This document shows, piece by piece, positions 23,635 through 31,827 of a stretch of 48,241 bases of DNA. Each line of letters begins with the position of its first letter. Positions within the stretch are counted from its first letter, which is position 1. The DNA comes from Candidatus Avelusimicrobium cornigerorum (GTDB lineage: Bacteria > Elusimicrobiota > Elusimicrobia > Elusimicrobiales > Elusimicrobiaceae). Location: the NCBI GenBank assembly GCA_002309715.1, contig DBXW01000006.1:1-48241 (forward strand), written 5' to 3'. A program made the translations under genes and the position numbers. The notes beneath the pieces were generated by a model. That model was not told where the DNA came from and searched no databases. It saw only the letters and a program-made list of their open reading frames with translations.

Positions 23635-26279
23635 AAATTTTATATTACCTTTTTATTTTCCCCATCTATTTATTGTTGGAGATTTTATTCTACTTTTTTA
23701 ATTCCCTGGATTTTCCGATGGGATTTATCATTTTTTTAATCAGTTATTTCATCCATTTACTTTCTCTGCCTATGTATATGAGTGCTACCCGTTTGCAAGA
23801 CGAGGAACAACAATTGCAAGACAAAATGGCCCCGCGGGTGCGCCAAATTAAACAAAATTTCAAAGGGGCTGAACGGTATATGATGTTATCCACCTATTAC
23901 AGGCAAAATCATTACCATCCCATTATGGCGTTGCGCAAGTCTCTCAGTATTGCTATACAAGTTCCTTTTTTTATCGCCGCGTATTTATTTTTCTCTCACC
24001 TGGACATATTCCAGGGGATGCCGCTTGGGTTTATAAAAAATTTAGGTGCCCCGGATGGAATTTTAGAGATTGGAAATTTACACATCAACATTTTGCCCAT
24101 CGTTATGACGTTGCTTAACCTGGCTTCAGCCCAAGTATATGCACAGCATCTTAAAACAAAAGATAAAATCCAACTTTACATCGTTCCTCTCCTATTTTTG
24201 GCGCTTCTCTATACTTCACCGGCCGGGCTTGTGTTGTATTGGACTTTTAATAACTTGATTTCTTTGGTGCGTAATATCATCTTGCGCCTTAAAAACAAAC
24301 AACAAATTTTCCACGGAATAAACGGCCTTATTTTATTGATAACGGCCATCGGCGTATGTTTATCGCGGCAAATGCAATGGTTAGCCTGCACACTGACGTT
24401 TCTTTTGCTGTTTTTACCGGCGTATGTTTTCTTTCGTAACCGGAAAGAATTTACACAAGAAGATACGCGCGAAAAATGGTTGTTTTGGGTGGCGTGCTTG
24501 ACCAACAGCCTTTGTTTGGGATTAGTGATTCCGTCTAATTTGTTTATATCGTCGCCTTTCAGTTTTTCGCTTGGGGTACTGTTTTTTATCTTTTTGCAAG
24601 CCATAGGATTTTGCCTGATACTTCCGGGCGCATTGTATTTATTTACTAAAAATACAGCGCACCGGATATTACTTCTTTACGCAGTGTTTTTTGTATTTAT
24701 AGCCACCGTGGATATGATTTGGGTAATGAATCCCGGGCGGGTTTTATCTCTGTTTTCTCTATATACGCCTTTTCCCACCCCAAAACAAATTATCATTAAC
24801 TTTGCGATCTGTTTATTAATTGGGCTCATCGTATCGGCTTTATTTGCCCGGAAACAATTTAAGGTATTGTTGCAATCTGTTTGTGTCGTACTGGTCGCCT
24901 CTGCCGGGTTGGGCTTATTTAATTTTTGCAGCCTGGTTCACACTTATCTTACCCATCCTATTAAACAAGAAAAAGTCTTCCCTAAAATTCATTTAAGTAA
25001 AACCGGTAAAAATGTTTTTATCTTTATGACGGATAGAGCCGTCGGCTCGTACGTGCCTCTTATTTTTGCAGAAAAACCCGAACTGCAAAACGTTTATACA
25101 GGGTTTACCTATTTTCCGAACACGGTATCTTTTTACACGCATACAATTTTAGGACTCCCCCCTATTTTGGGCGGTTATGAATATACCCCCGAAGAAATGG
25201 ATAAACGCCCGGAAAAACTAGTCAAAAAATTTAATGAATCCGCGTTAGTGTTGCCCACTCTTTTTAAGGAAAACCATTTCGGTACCCTGATGATTGATGT
25301 AGACTGGTTAGATTTTGAAGAAGGGTATAGCGGAAATTTATACAAACGTAATAACATCGGATGGGAACGGTTAAACAGTAAATATAAAGATGCATACGTT
25401 ACGGACCAGCCGGCCATACGTCCTTTGGCCAACAAATACAGACACAAACAAAAACGGCAAGGCTTTATGTATAGTTTATACAGGGCGTTACCGGCCTTTT
25501 TGGAAGAACCCATCTACAACCAGGGAGACTACCTGTCTTCAAATAAAGAAAAGAATTTTCCTATGGAAGTTTTTGAGTCATACCCGGTGTTGCATTTTCT
25601 GCCCGCGCTGACCGACTTTACCGCTTCCCAAGATACGTTCACTTTCTTAGTGAGTTTACTTACCCATACCAATGAGTCTTTTTTGGAATTTCCTTCGTAC
25701 ACACTAACCTCTAAATTTGTCGCGGGAGATACGTGGAAAGGAAATATCTATTCTCATATAACCTATCACGTAAATATGGCTTCGTTACTGCTTATCGGCC
25801 GTTTTATTCAATATCTTAAAGATAATGATGTGTATGACAACACCCGCATTATTATCGTAGCCGACCACGGCCCTCTTTTTTCCCAAAATCCCAAAAAATC
25901 TTTTTACTTTAATAATGACATATTGCCTTTTAACCCACTACTGCTAGTGAAAGATTTTAACGCTAAAGGCCCCCTTAAAACCGACAATACTTTTATGACC
26001 AATGCCGATGTTCCGCTACTCTCCTTGCAAGGTCTTGTAGCACAGCCCAAAAATCCTTTTACGGGGAAATTATTAACCGATCAGCCCAAACAAAATGGGG
26101 TGATGTTATTTGACCAAAACAAATGGAATCCGTCTTCCTTTCCCGGTAGCCGGGTATTTGATAAAGACTCCAAATTTCTTTACGTAAAAGATAATATTTT
26201 CAACCCGGATAATTACATCCTTAATTATCCGTATGATTTCAAAACGCATACGGTAAAAAAAGAAGCGGAAAACGAATAA
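23628..26279 (+). CDS. YidC/Oxa1-like domain fused to a sulfatase-type phosphotransferase
   Basis: 883 aa. AAGGA lies 7 bases before the ATG. Residues about 25-220 form a YidC/Oxa1-like membrane domain: a charged loop at 55-95 and the hallmark SPAGLVLYWTFNNL at 197-210. Six or seven more helices follow (to about 440). Residues about 460-830 form an alkaline-phosphatase/sulfatase-superfamily domain outside the membrane, with TDRAVG at 468-473, a nucleophile candidate T504 or T506 in FYTHTILG, and ADHGP near 745. LTA synthases and phosphoethanolamine transferases belong to this superfamily. YidC normally inserts membrane proteins; here it may instead serve as membrane scaffold or client channel (inference). 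It is not the housekeeping YidC. It ends 5 bases from the convergent decarboxylase gene. Confidence 0.85.
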   Translation: MLEILYYLFIFPIYLLLEILFYFFNSLDFPMGFIIFLISYFIHLLSLPMYMSATRLQDEEQQLQDKMAPRVRQIKQNFKGAERYMMLSTYYRQNHYHPIMALRKSLSIAIQVPFFIAAYLFFSHLDIFQGMPLGFIKNLGAPDGILEIGNLHINILPIVMTLLNLASAQVYAQHLKTKDKIQLYIVPLLFLALLYTSPAGLVLYWTFNNLISLVRNIILRLKNKQQIFHGINGLILLITAIGVCLSRQMQWLACTLTFLLLFLPAYVFFRNRKEFTQEDTREKWLFWVACLTNSLCLGLVIPSNLFISSPFSFSLGVLFFIFLQAIGFCLILPGALYLFTKNTAHRILLLYAVFFVFIATVDMIWVMNPGRVLSLFSLYTPFPTPKQIIINFAICLLIGLIVSALFARKQFKVLLQSVCVVLVASAGLGLFNFCSLVHTYLTHPIKQEKVFPKIHLSKTGKNVFIFMTDRAVGSYVPLIFAEKPELQNVYTGFTYFPNTVSFYTHTILGLPPILGGYEYTPEEMDKRPEKLVKKFNESALVLPTLFKENHFGTLMIDVDWLDFEEGYSGNLYKRNNIGWERLNSKYKDAYVTDQPAIRPLANKYRHKQKRQGFMYSLYRALPAFLEEPIYNQGDYLSSNKEKNFPMEVFESYPVLHFLPALTDFTASQDTFTFLVSLLTHTNESFLEFPSYTLTSKFVAGDTWKGNIYSHITYHVNMASLLLIGRFIQYLKDNDVYDNTRIIIVADHGPLFSQNPKKSFYFNNDILPFNPLLLVKDFNAKGPLKTDNTFMTNADVPLLSLQGLVAQPKNPFTGKLLTDQPKQNGVMLFDQNKWNPSSFPGSRVFDKDSKFLYVKDNIFNPDNYILNYPYDFKTHTVKKEAENE

Positions 26280-26284
26280 ATAGT

Positions 26285-27412
26285 CTATGAATTGATACGA
26301 CGTAGATTTTTCATAAAATTATCTTTATTTTCCTGCGGTGAAATCGTCGGCCGGCCCAAATCTTTTCTGGCTCCAATAGAACATGTCACTTCTATCAAAC
26401 ATAATTCATTTTTAGCGCGGGCCAAACGCAAGGCCTTATCAAGAGATTCATAATCATCCGCACGCACTGCGTTTTTATATCCGCAACCGGATGCAATTTG
26501 ACAAATATCAATTTTATCGGCAACAGTCGGCATCCCCCCCACACTTTCGTGCGCGGCGTTATTTATAATAACGTGAATAAAATTAGCAGGTTGATAGGCC
26601 CCAATAACAGCCATTGCTCCCAAATGCATTAACATAGCACCATCGCCATCCACACACCAAACTTTTTTCCCCGGTTGGTGCAAGGAGATACCCAACGCAA
26701 TAGAACTGGCATGTCCCATAGAGCCTACTGTCAAAAAATCATATTTATGACTTTGCTTGTTACGTTCCCTGATTTCAAAAAGTTCGCGCGAGGTTTTCCC
26801 CGTCGTAGAAACCACTATATCTTCCTTTGAAATTTCAACCAATCGTTCCAGGACTTTTTCTCTTATCAGCAAATGCTGATTTTTGTATTCAACTGCCGTG
26901 CCATACGTTAACGCACCTTTTTTAATAACAAAAGCCACTTGTTTGCCTTGCCGGAGAAGTTCCTTAAACTGCTTCATTTTAGCACGCACTTCGGTGGATG
27001 TTGTTTCCGAAGCGATTACCGTATAGGCAATATCCATATCTTCCAATAATTTTAAAGTTATTTTCCCTTGACAACAATGTTGCGGTTCATCCGGTAGATT
27101 CGGCTCACCACGCCAGCCAATCACAAATATAGCCGGAATTGCATACACCTCTCGATTAAGCAAAGAAACTACGGGATTAACGATGTTTCCTTCCCCCGAA
27201 TTTTGCATATAAACAACCGGAATTTTCCCCGTTGCCAAATGGTAGCCGGCAGCAAGTGCCACACAATTCCCTTCATTGGCTGCGATGATATGATGCGTTT
27301 TATCCGTACCGAAAGTATTTATTAAATAATTGCCAAACGCTTGAAGTTGCGAATCGGGAACGCCCACGTAAAAATCGGAATTTAAAATATTAACTAATTC
27401 TTTTACTTCCAC
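26285..27412 (-). CDS. aepY: Phosphonopyruvate decarboxylase
   Basis: 375 aa thiamine-diphosphate enzyme. FYVGVPDSQL opens the protein, the catalytic Glu lies at about 47 (AANEGNCVALAAG), and the ThDP/Mg motif runs from GDGA (256-259) to NN (284-285). These are typical of phosphonopyruvate decarboxylase, which converts phosphonopyruvate to phosphonoacetaldehyde and pulls the unfavourable PEP mutase step forward. The start is GTG (27410-27412) with GAGG upstream, inside the last 23 bases of the cytidylyltransferase gene, so the two are translationally coupled. It is the last gene of the phosphonate operon. No terminator is visible between it and the convergent gene. Confidence 0.93.
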   Translation of the reverse strand: MEVKELVNILNSDFYVGVPDSQLQAFGNYLINTFGTDKTHHIIAANEGNCVALAAGYHLATGKIPVVYMQNSGEGNIVNPVVSLLNREVYAIPAIFVIGWRGEPNLPDEPQHCCQGKITLKLLEDMDIAYTVIASETTSTEVRAKMKQFKELLRQGKQVAFVIKKGALTYGTAVEYKNQHLLIREKVLERLVEISKEDIVVSTTGKTSRELFEIRERNKQSHKYDFLTVGSMGHASSIALGISLHQPGKKVWCVDGDGAMLMHLGAMAVIGAYQPANFIHVIINNAAHESVGGMPTVADKIDICQIASGCGYKNAVRADDYESLDKALRLARAKNELCLIEVTCSIGARKDLGRPTISPQENKDNFMKNLRRINS

Positions 27413-28106
27413 GGGAAACCTCTTCGTTTATTTTGTTAAATTCTTCTATGGTATCAATTTCTACAATTTGATTTTTAGATACTGGATAAATTTTTAATTT
27501 TAATTTATCCAGGTTTTTATTCACAATCTCATCCCAAAACAAAGTTTCATAGCCGGGCTGCTTGTATGCATTTTTTACAATACAAGAAAGGATTTTTGAA
27601 TCTTCAGCAGTAAAATACGACAACCCAACCATATTATATTGATCTTTTCCACCTCTACCTACTCTGGTAATGCGACCGTTCCGATCTAAATCAAACACCC
27701 AATCGGATGAATAGCCTTTTATCATTGCCCCAAAATAACCGGAAGAGGATAAATTCTGTTTCAAAATATGAGAATCTTGAATAAATAAATCGGCCTCGCA
27801 AATAAAATTATCACTCTCTAATAATTTATCAGCGGCATAATAAATAGAAGAAATATTGTTCACGGTTTGAAAATCAGGATTTATTATAATCTCAAGATTG
27901 TGATATTTCTTTTGCAAATAATCAAATTGTTTCCCCAAAAATCCCACCAGTAGATAAATTTTACGAACCGACACTTCTTGCAGGGCACGCAAAACCGTTT
28001 CAATCATCGGCTCGTTCCCTATTTTCAATAACGGTTTAGGCATTGTATCCGTCAAAGGGCGTAATCTTGTTCCCAATCCGGCCGCCATCAATATCGCATT
28101 TGCCAT
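27390..28106 (-). CDS. pntC: 2-aminoethylphosphonate cytidylyltransferase (PntC-like)
   Basis: 238 aa nucleotidyltransferase: MAAGLGTRLRPLT from residue 7, KPLLKIG from 24, and a CEADLFI stretch with the catalytic Asp at about residue 110. The family holds phosphocholine cytidylyltransferases (LicC) and PntC, which makes CMP-2-aminoethylphosphonate. The presence of PEP mutase, decarboxylase and AEP transaminase in the same operon favours AEP as substrate. CMP-AEP is the activated form used to put phosphonate on glycans or lipids. It starts 8 bases after the methyltransferase stop. Confidence 0.85.
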   Translation of the reverse strand: MANAILMAAGLGTRLRPLTDTMPKPLLKIGNEPMIETVLRALQEVSVRKIYLLVGFLGKQFDYLQKKYHNLEIIINPDFQTVNNISSIYYAADKLLESDNFICEADLFIQDSHILKQNLSSSGYFGAMIKGYSSDWVFDLDRNGRITRVGRGGKDQYNMVGLSYFTAEDSKILSCIVKNAYKQPGYETLFWDEIVNKNLDKLKLKIYPVSKNQIVEIDTIEEFNKINEEVSRGSKRIS

Positions 28107-28114
28107 AATATCTC

Positions 28115-28849
28115 TTAATTTTTATACAAAAAACAACTAAATACAAAATCGTTATTCCAATATCCTTCAACTTCTGATTTACTAAATAGAATTTTCATTC
28201 GGTGCTTTTGGGCAAAATTGATAAAAAAATCTTTGTCATAAAAGAGTTTCTTTAAATCTTTATATCTTTCTTTATAATTGGGTACGGTTTTTATTCTATA
28301 GTCAATAAAGGCTTGCTCTTTTTCTTTATCGTGAATATCTATTATACCGATCGCATATTTGCATTTCTCATACATTTTTTCTAACACACTTTGCGCATAT
28401 AAAAAATCCGGGAAATATGAAAACACACTGTTGGAAAGGACAAAATCATATATCCCCGCATCCGAGGGAGGAATCCGGATGGCCTCCGCACAAATTATAT
28501 CCGAAGATTTTAGTATTTTCCTAGCGATATCACACAAGGCTTTTGAATAATCAATCCCGCCTACTTTCAAGCCCAATTGCTCAAACATATACAAGTTTGC
28601 CCCAGCCCCGCAGCCTACTTCATACAGACTATTAGCGTGACTAAAATCACGGTCTTCAAATGCATTGGCAAATTGATTTTTAGTATCTTCAAATTGTTTA
28701 ATCAACGAGGCTACGGAAAGGCCTTTATGGACCACATCAAAACCGTCCGCTCGCTTTAATTCCCGAAAAATCAATTCTTTATCTTTGGTTTTTAAGATTT
28801 CAAAATTAAAATTTCTTTTATTCCATATTTCTCGCCATTTATCTGTCAT
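28115..28849 (-). CDS. SAM-dependent methyltransferase in the phosphonate operon
   Basis: 244 aa class I methyltransferase. SAM motif I is YEVGCGAG (residues 76-83), followed by an acidic loop (GIDYS, about 98-102) and a motif IV-like DFVLSNSVFSYF segment. The substrate is unknown. Its position between PEP mutase and AEP cytidylyltransferase suggests methylation of the AEP amino group, as in N-methyl-AEP, but an O-methylated glycan or another substrate is possible (inference). AGGAG lies 14 bases upstream, rather far. Confidence 0.8.
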   Translation of the reverse strand: MTDKWREIWNKRNFNFEILKTKDKELIFRELKRADGFDVVHKGLSVASLIKQFEDTKNQFANAFEDRDFSHANSLYEVGCGAGANLYMFEQLGLKVGGIDYSKALCDIARKILKSSDIICAEAIRIPPSDAGIYDFVLSNSVFSYFPDFLYAQSVLEKMYEKCKYAIGIIDIHDKEKEQAFIDYRIKTVPNYKERYKDLKKLFYDKDFFINFAQKHRMKILFSKSEVEGYWNNDFVFSCFLYKN

Positions 28850-28865
28850 TGTATACTTTCACTCC

Positions 28866-30161
28866 TTACAATTCGTCAACTAACGATATAATTTTTTCAA
28901 TGGGCATCAGTCTATCATCCACTTCTTTTGCACGGTGATATTTTAAAATATCTTTGGCCACACTCTCCATCGCCGGGAAAGCCGCCCGTGTAAGTTGATT
29001 GGCATAAATGACGATATTAGCGCCATGTTGCACAAGTTCCGCTTCTGTCACAGAATTAAACGAAGACGGAACAATAACAATCGGTGTATTTTTATTATCG
29101 GCCCTAAACTTATCGCAAAACTCCAATATTTCAGCCGGATCTTTTTTACGGGAATGAATCATAATACCGTCGGCTCCGGCTTTGACAAAAGCATGCGCCC
29201 GCGTCAACGCATCTTCCATTCCCCGGTTTAAAATAAGCGACTCAATCCTAGCAATAATCATAAAATCATCTGATAGTTGGACACGCTTTCCGGCCCGAAT
29301 TTTTTCACAAAAATGTTCCAGGGTATCTTGCGTTTGTTTCACATCTGTTCCGAATAAAGAATTCCTTTTTAAACCGATTTTATCTTCTACAATAATCGCC
29401 GAAACGCCCATTCTTTCCAACGTTCTTACCGTGTAAACAAAATGCTCTATAAGTCCCCCGGTATCTCCATCAAAAATGATCGGCTTGGTCGTCACTTCCA
29501 TTACCTCGGCTATGGTTCTCAAACGAGAAGTCATATCCACCAGTTCAATATCCGGTTTTCCTTTGGCGGTACTGTCGCAAAGGGATGAAATCCACATAGC
29601 GTCAAATTGGTCCAATTCTTCTCCATTGGCAACCACGGTTTTCTCTGCTATCAAGCCGGTCAAACCGCTATGGACTTCTATGGTTTTAACGATATCCCTT
29701 AACTCTAAAAGTTCTTTGAGTCGTTTTCTTCTATATTCCGGCATAGAACGTTTTAGGGCATTTTTGGCATCCAAAAGGGCAGTCCGTTCGGTTTTAGTAT
29801 AGGGAACATCAATTACCTTCCCGCCCGTTTTCTCCAGTAATTTTACAACGTTCTCACGTATGGCTTTCATGGGACCATAGCACCAATTATCCCCATGTAT
29901 TACGTAATCGGGCTTAATCTCCGCAATAACGCGATCGTACATAACATCCGATTGGACAACAACGTTAGACACGCCTTTTATATTTTTAACAAGTTCCATT
30001 CGCTCTGCAAAAGAGACCGTTGGGAATTTGTTAAATTTAATCATTGCCTTATCACTCAAAACACCCACAGTAAGTTCCCCGTATTTTTGGGCTTCTCGTA
30101 TAATGTTTAAGTGTCCCTCGTGAATAAAATCCGTACAAAAACACGTATAAATTGTTGGCAT
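28866..30161 (-). CDS. aepX: PEP mutase with N-terminal cytidylyltransferase domain
   Basis: 431 aa. Residues 1-130 are a cytidylyltransferase fold (CTDFIHEGHLNII, HxGH-type motif at 14-17). Residues about 150-431 are PEP mutase with the full family signature EDK-x5-NS (E259, D260, K261, N267, S268) and DGDTGG (231-236). PEP mutase makes the C-P bond of phosphonopyruvate from PEP. Fusions with a nucleotidyltransferase domain are known in phosphonate pathways, where that half is expected to activate the product. Here a separate PntC-like enzyme is also present. The start overlaps the phnW stop by one base (TGATG). Confidence 0.95.
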   Translation of the reverse strand: MPTIYTCFCTDFIHEGHLNIIREAQKYGELTVGVLSDKAMIKFNKFPTVSFAERMELVKNIKGVSNVVVQSDVMYDRVIAEIKPDYVIHGDNWCYGPMKAIRENVVKLLEKTGGKVIDVPYTKTERTALLDAKNALKRSMPEYRRKRLKELLELRDIVKTIEVHSGLTGLIAEKTVVANGEELDQFDAMWISSLCDSTAKGKPDIELVDMTSRLRTIAEVMEVTTKPIIFDGDTGGLIEHFVYTVRTLERMGVSAIIVEDKIGLKRNSLFGTDVKQTQDTLEHFCEKIRAGKRVQLSDDFMIIARIESLILNRGMEDALTRAHAFVKAGADGIMIHSRKKDPAEILEFCDKFRADNKNTPIVIVPSSFNSVTEAELVQHGANIVIYANQLTRAAFPAMESVAKDILKYHRAKEVDDRLMPIEKIISLVDEL

Positions 30162-31300
30162 CAGTTTTTCTCCTTATAAAAAACGGGTATCGTTATATTG
30201 TATTTTTCAAGAGCCTCTTTAAACACAACAAAAAACGCTGTTATATCGTTTTCGTCAATGGCACCCATAGAGCATAGCCTAAATGTATTGGCCGTAGAAA
30301 TTTTCCCGGGATAAATAGTAAAACCTCGCTGATAACAATAATCGTGTATTTTTTCAAAATCCCAATTTTTGTCATCGGGATACAATACGCTAATCACAAG
30401 CCCGGCTTGCCATTCTTTTTTAATTATATTTTTAAACCCTAAAGTTTCCAAACCTTTATGGAGAGCATTAAAAGCCCTCATATGGCGTTGCCATTTAGCC
30501 GTTTCGCCTTCGGAAAAATATTCGTTTAAGGCTTGAGCGGCGGCATAAATAGTTTGAACAGGCGGAGTAAAATGCATTTGACCGGTTTTCTTAAAATATT
30601 CATATTGCAAATATAAATTACAATAATACGAACGTTTAGGATAGGCAGCCGATTTTTCAATTATCTCTTTGCGCCCAATAATGAACGATAAGCCTGCCAT
30701 CGCCTGCAATCCTTTTTGCGCCGAAGCCATACAAAAATCTATATTATTCTGTTGCACGGAGATAGGAAGCATTGCAAAAGTTGAGGTAGTATCCACTACA
30801 AAAACAGATTTATATTTGTGTGCCAGGGCTCCTATTTCTTTAATAGGGTTTAAAATACCGGTTCCTGTTTCGTTATGGGTGGTATAAACCAAGGCTATAT
30901 CCGGCTCTTTTTTTAATACACTTTCGATTATTTCCAAGTCGGGACGTTGGTCTATTTCAAATTTTAAGTTTATGTGAGCAAGCCCATAATATTCACACAC
31001 CTCCGCGGCACGAGAAGAATAGGCTCCATTATTGATAATAAGCACTTTTTTGTTAGCGGGGAGTAGCGAATTAAGACAAACATCTATGTTGATTGTTCCG
31101 GAACCGCAAAACAAGACAGCGGCATATTTATCTTGGGGAGCATGAACAACTTTCAACAAATCTTCACTTAATTTTTTCATTAACGAAGAAAACTCTTTCT
31201 CGCGAGGGCAAATATCCGGTACAACCTGCGCCATTTTTACGGCATAGGTGGTAGTGGCCGGGCCCGGATTCAATAACACATTTCGCTTTATTTTTTTCAA
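30161..31300 (-). CDS. phnW: 2-aminoethylphosphonate-pyruvate transaminase
   Basis: 379 aa fold-type I PLP enzyme. The VLLNPGPATTT opening is typical of PhnW. The PLP lysine is K196 (SAQKGLQ) and D170 (VVDTTSTF) contacts the pyridine nitrogen. It interconverts phosphonoacetaldehyde and AEP. With the PEP mutase and decarboxylase of the operon, it acts here in the synthetic direction. The start codon is TTG (31298-31300) with an in-frame TAA just before it and GGGAG 14 bases upstream. Homologues begin at the same place. It is the first gene of the operon. Confidence 0.92.
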   Translation of the reverse strand: MKKIKRNVLLNPGPATTTYAVKMAQVVPDICPREKEFSSLMKKLSEDLLKVVHAPQDKYAAVLFCGSGTINIDVCLNSLLPANKKVLIINNGAYSSRAAEVCEYYGLAHINLKFEIDQRPDLEIIESVLKKEPDIALVYTTHNETGTGILNPIKEIGALAHKYKSVFVVDTTSTFAMLPISVQQNNIDFCMASAQKGLQAMAGLSFIIGRKEIIEKSAAYPKRSYYCNLYLQYEYFKKTGQMHFTPPVQTIYAAAQALNEYFSEGETAKWQRHMRAFNALHKGLETLGFKNIIKKEWQAGLVISVLYPDDKNWDFEKIHDYCYQRGFTIYPGKISTANTFRLCSMGAIDENDITAFFVVFKEALEKYNITIPVFYKEKN

Positions 31301-31346
31301 TTAAACTCACTCTCCCAAGAGTTTTATCTCTCACAACATCAATTTT

Positions 31347-31355
31347 AGTATAGCA
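31347..31355 (-). promoter_or_regulatory. Extended -10 promoter of the phosphonate operon
   Basis: TGC-TATACT on the minus strand (TATACT at 31347-31352) gives a leader of about 40 bases before the TTG start of phnW. The -35 region is weak. Confidence 0.6.
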
Positions 31356-31413
31356 AAAAAATGAGTGGTTTAAGAGATAGCATCTTCGTTTTTACCAACA
31401 AAAGTTCTCTTTT

Positions 31414-31442
31414 TGGACACGTAGCCAACAGTTTGATATAAT
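31414..31442 (+). promoter_or_regulatory. Promoter of tRNA-Arg
   Basis: TGGACA (31414-31419), a 17-base spacer, and a perfect TATAAT (31437-31442), 26 bases before the mature tRNA. Confidence 0.75.
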
Positions 31443-31467
31443 AAGAGTAGCGATTTACGACGATTAC

Positions 31468-31539
31468 GCGCTCGTAGTTCAATGGATAGAGCGTCAGCCT
31501 CCGAAGCTGGAAATGTGGGTTCGACTCCCGCCGAGCGCA
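31468..31539 (+). tRNA. tRNA-Arg (anticodon CCG)
   Basis: A 72-base cloverleaf. The acceptor GCGCTCG pairs with CGAGCGC. D arm TAGTTCAATGGATAGAGC; anticodon loop CTCCGAA reads CCG; T arm GTGGGTTCGACTCCCGC. The 3' CCA is not encoded. Confidence 0.95.
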
Positions 31540-31579
31540 GACATTAAAAAACCACGCGAAAGCGTGGTTTTTTAATGTC
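31540..31579 (+). terminator. Perfect 18-bp hairpin terminator after tRNA-Arg
   Basis: GACATTAAAAAACCACGC (31540-31557) pairs without mismatch with the segment 31562-31579 around a GAAA loop. The T tract lies within the 3' arm. It starts directly after the tRNA. Confidence 0.85.
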
Positions 31580-31745
31580 TATGCTTGGAGCGGGCAAACT
31601 GCTTTGCCCGCGGCGGGAGTCGAAGGCCGGAGCGATGTTTTTGTTTGAGCGGGCGCAAGCCGCGAAAGGCAAAAACCGCGAGACCCGGCCTGTAGGAAAA
31701 TCTCGTCAGAGATTTTACCGGAAGGTGACGCCCCAACCCGAGCGC
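31580..31745. repeat. Hairpin-rich, tRNA-derived element downstream of tRNA-Arg
   Basis: No open frame is seen here. Visible parts: a hairpin with 9-bp perfect arms (31590-31598 with 31603-31611); a 14-bp perfect inverted repeat of the tRNA T arm (31520-31533 with 31611-31624); an 8-bp hairpin (31697-31704 with 31709-31716); and a second tRNA-like 3' end, CCGAGCGCA, just before another terminator. A shared ATGCTTG-x-A-x-CGGGC string follows both terminators (31581 and 31784). A diverged duplication of the tRNA tail or a structured RNA are both possible. Confidence 0.5.
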
Positions 31746-31783
31746 AAATTTTAAAACCCCGCCATGTGCGGGGTTTTAAATTT
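31746..31783. terminator. Bidirectional terminator between the tRNA element and the YejM-like gene
   Basis: A 16-bp near-perfect stem (AAATTTTAAAACCCCGC, with arm GCGGGGTTTTAAATTT) around a CATGT loop. T tracts lie on both strands. It can stop the plus-strand tRNA transcript and the minus-strand gene ending at 31828. Confidence 0.85.
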
Positions 31784-31827
31784 ATGCTTGAAACGGGCCG
31801 ATTACTTTGGCCATGTCAGCGGTTATT

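Noticed and set aside
23628..26279. Housekeeping YidC
   Set aside because: It lacks the usual oxaA/rnpA/rpmH context and is fused to a sulfatase-type domain in a polymer locus.
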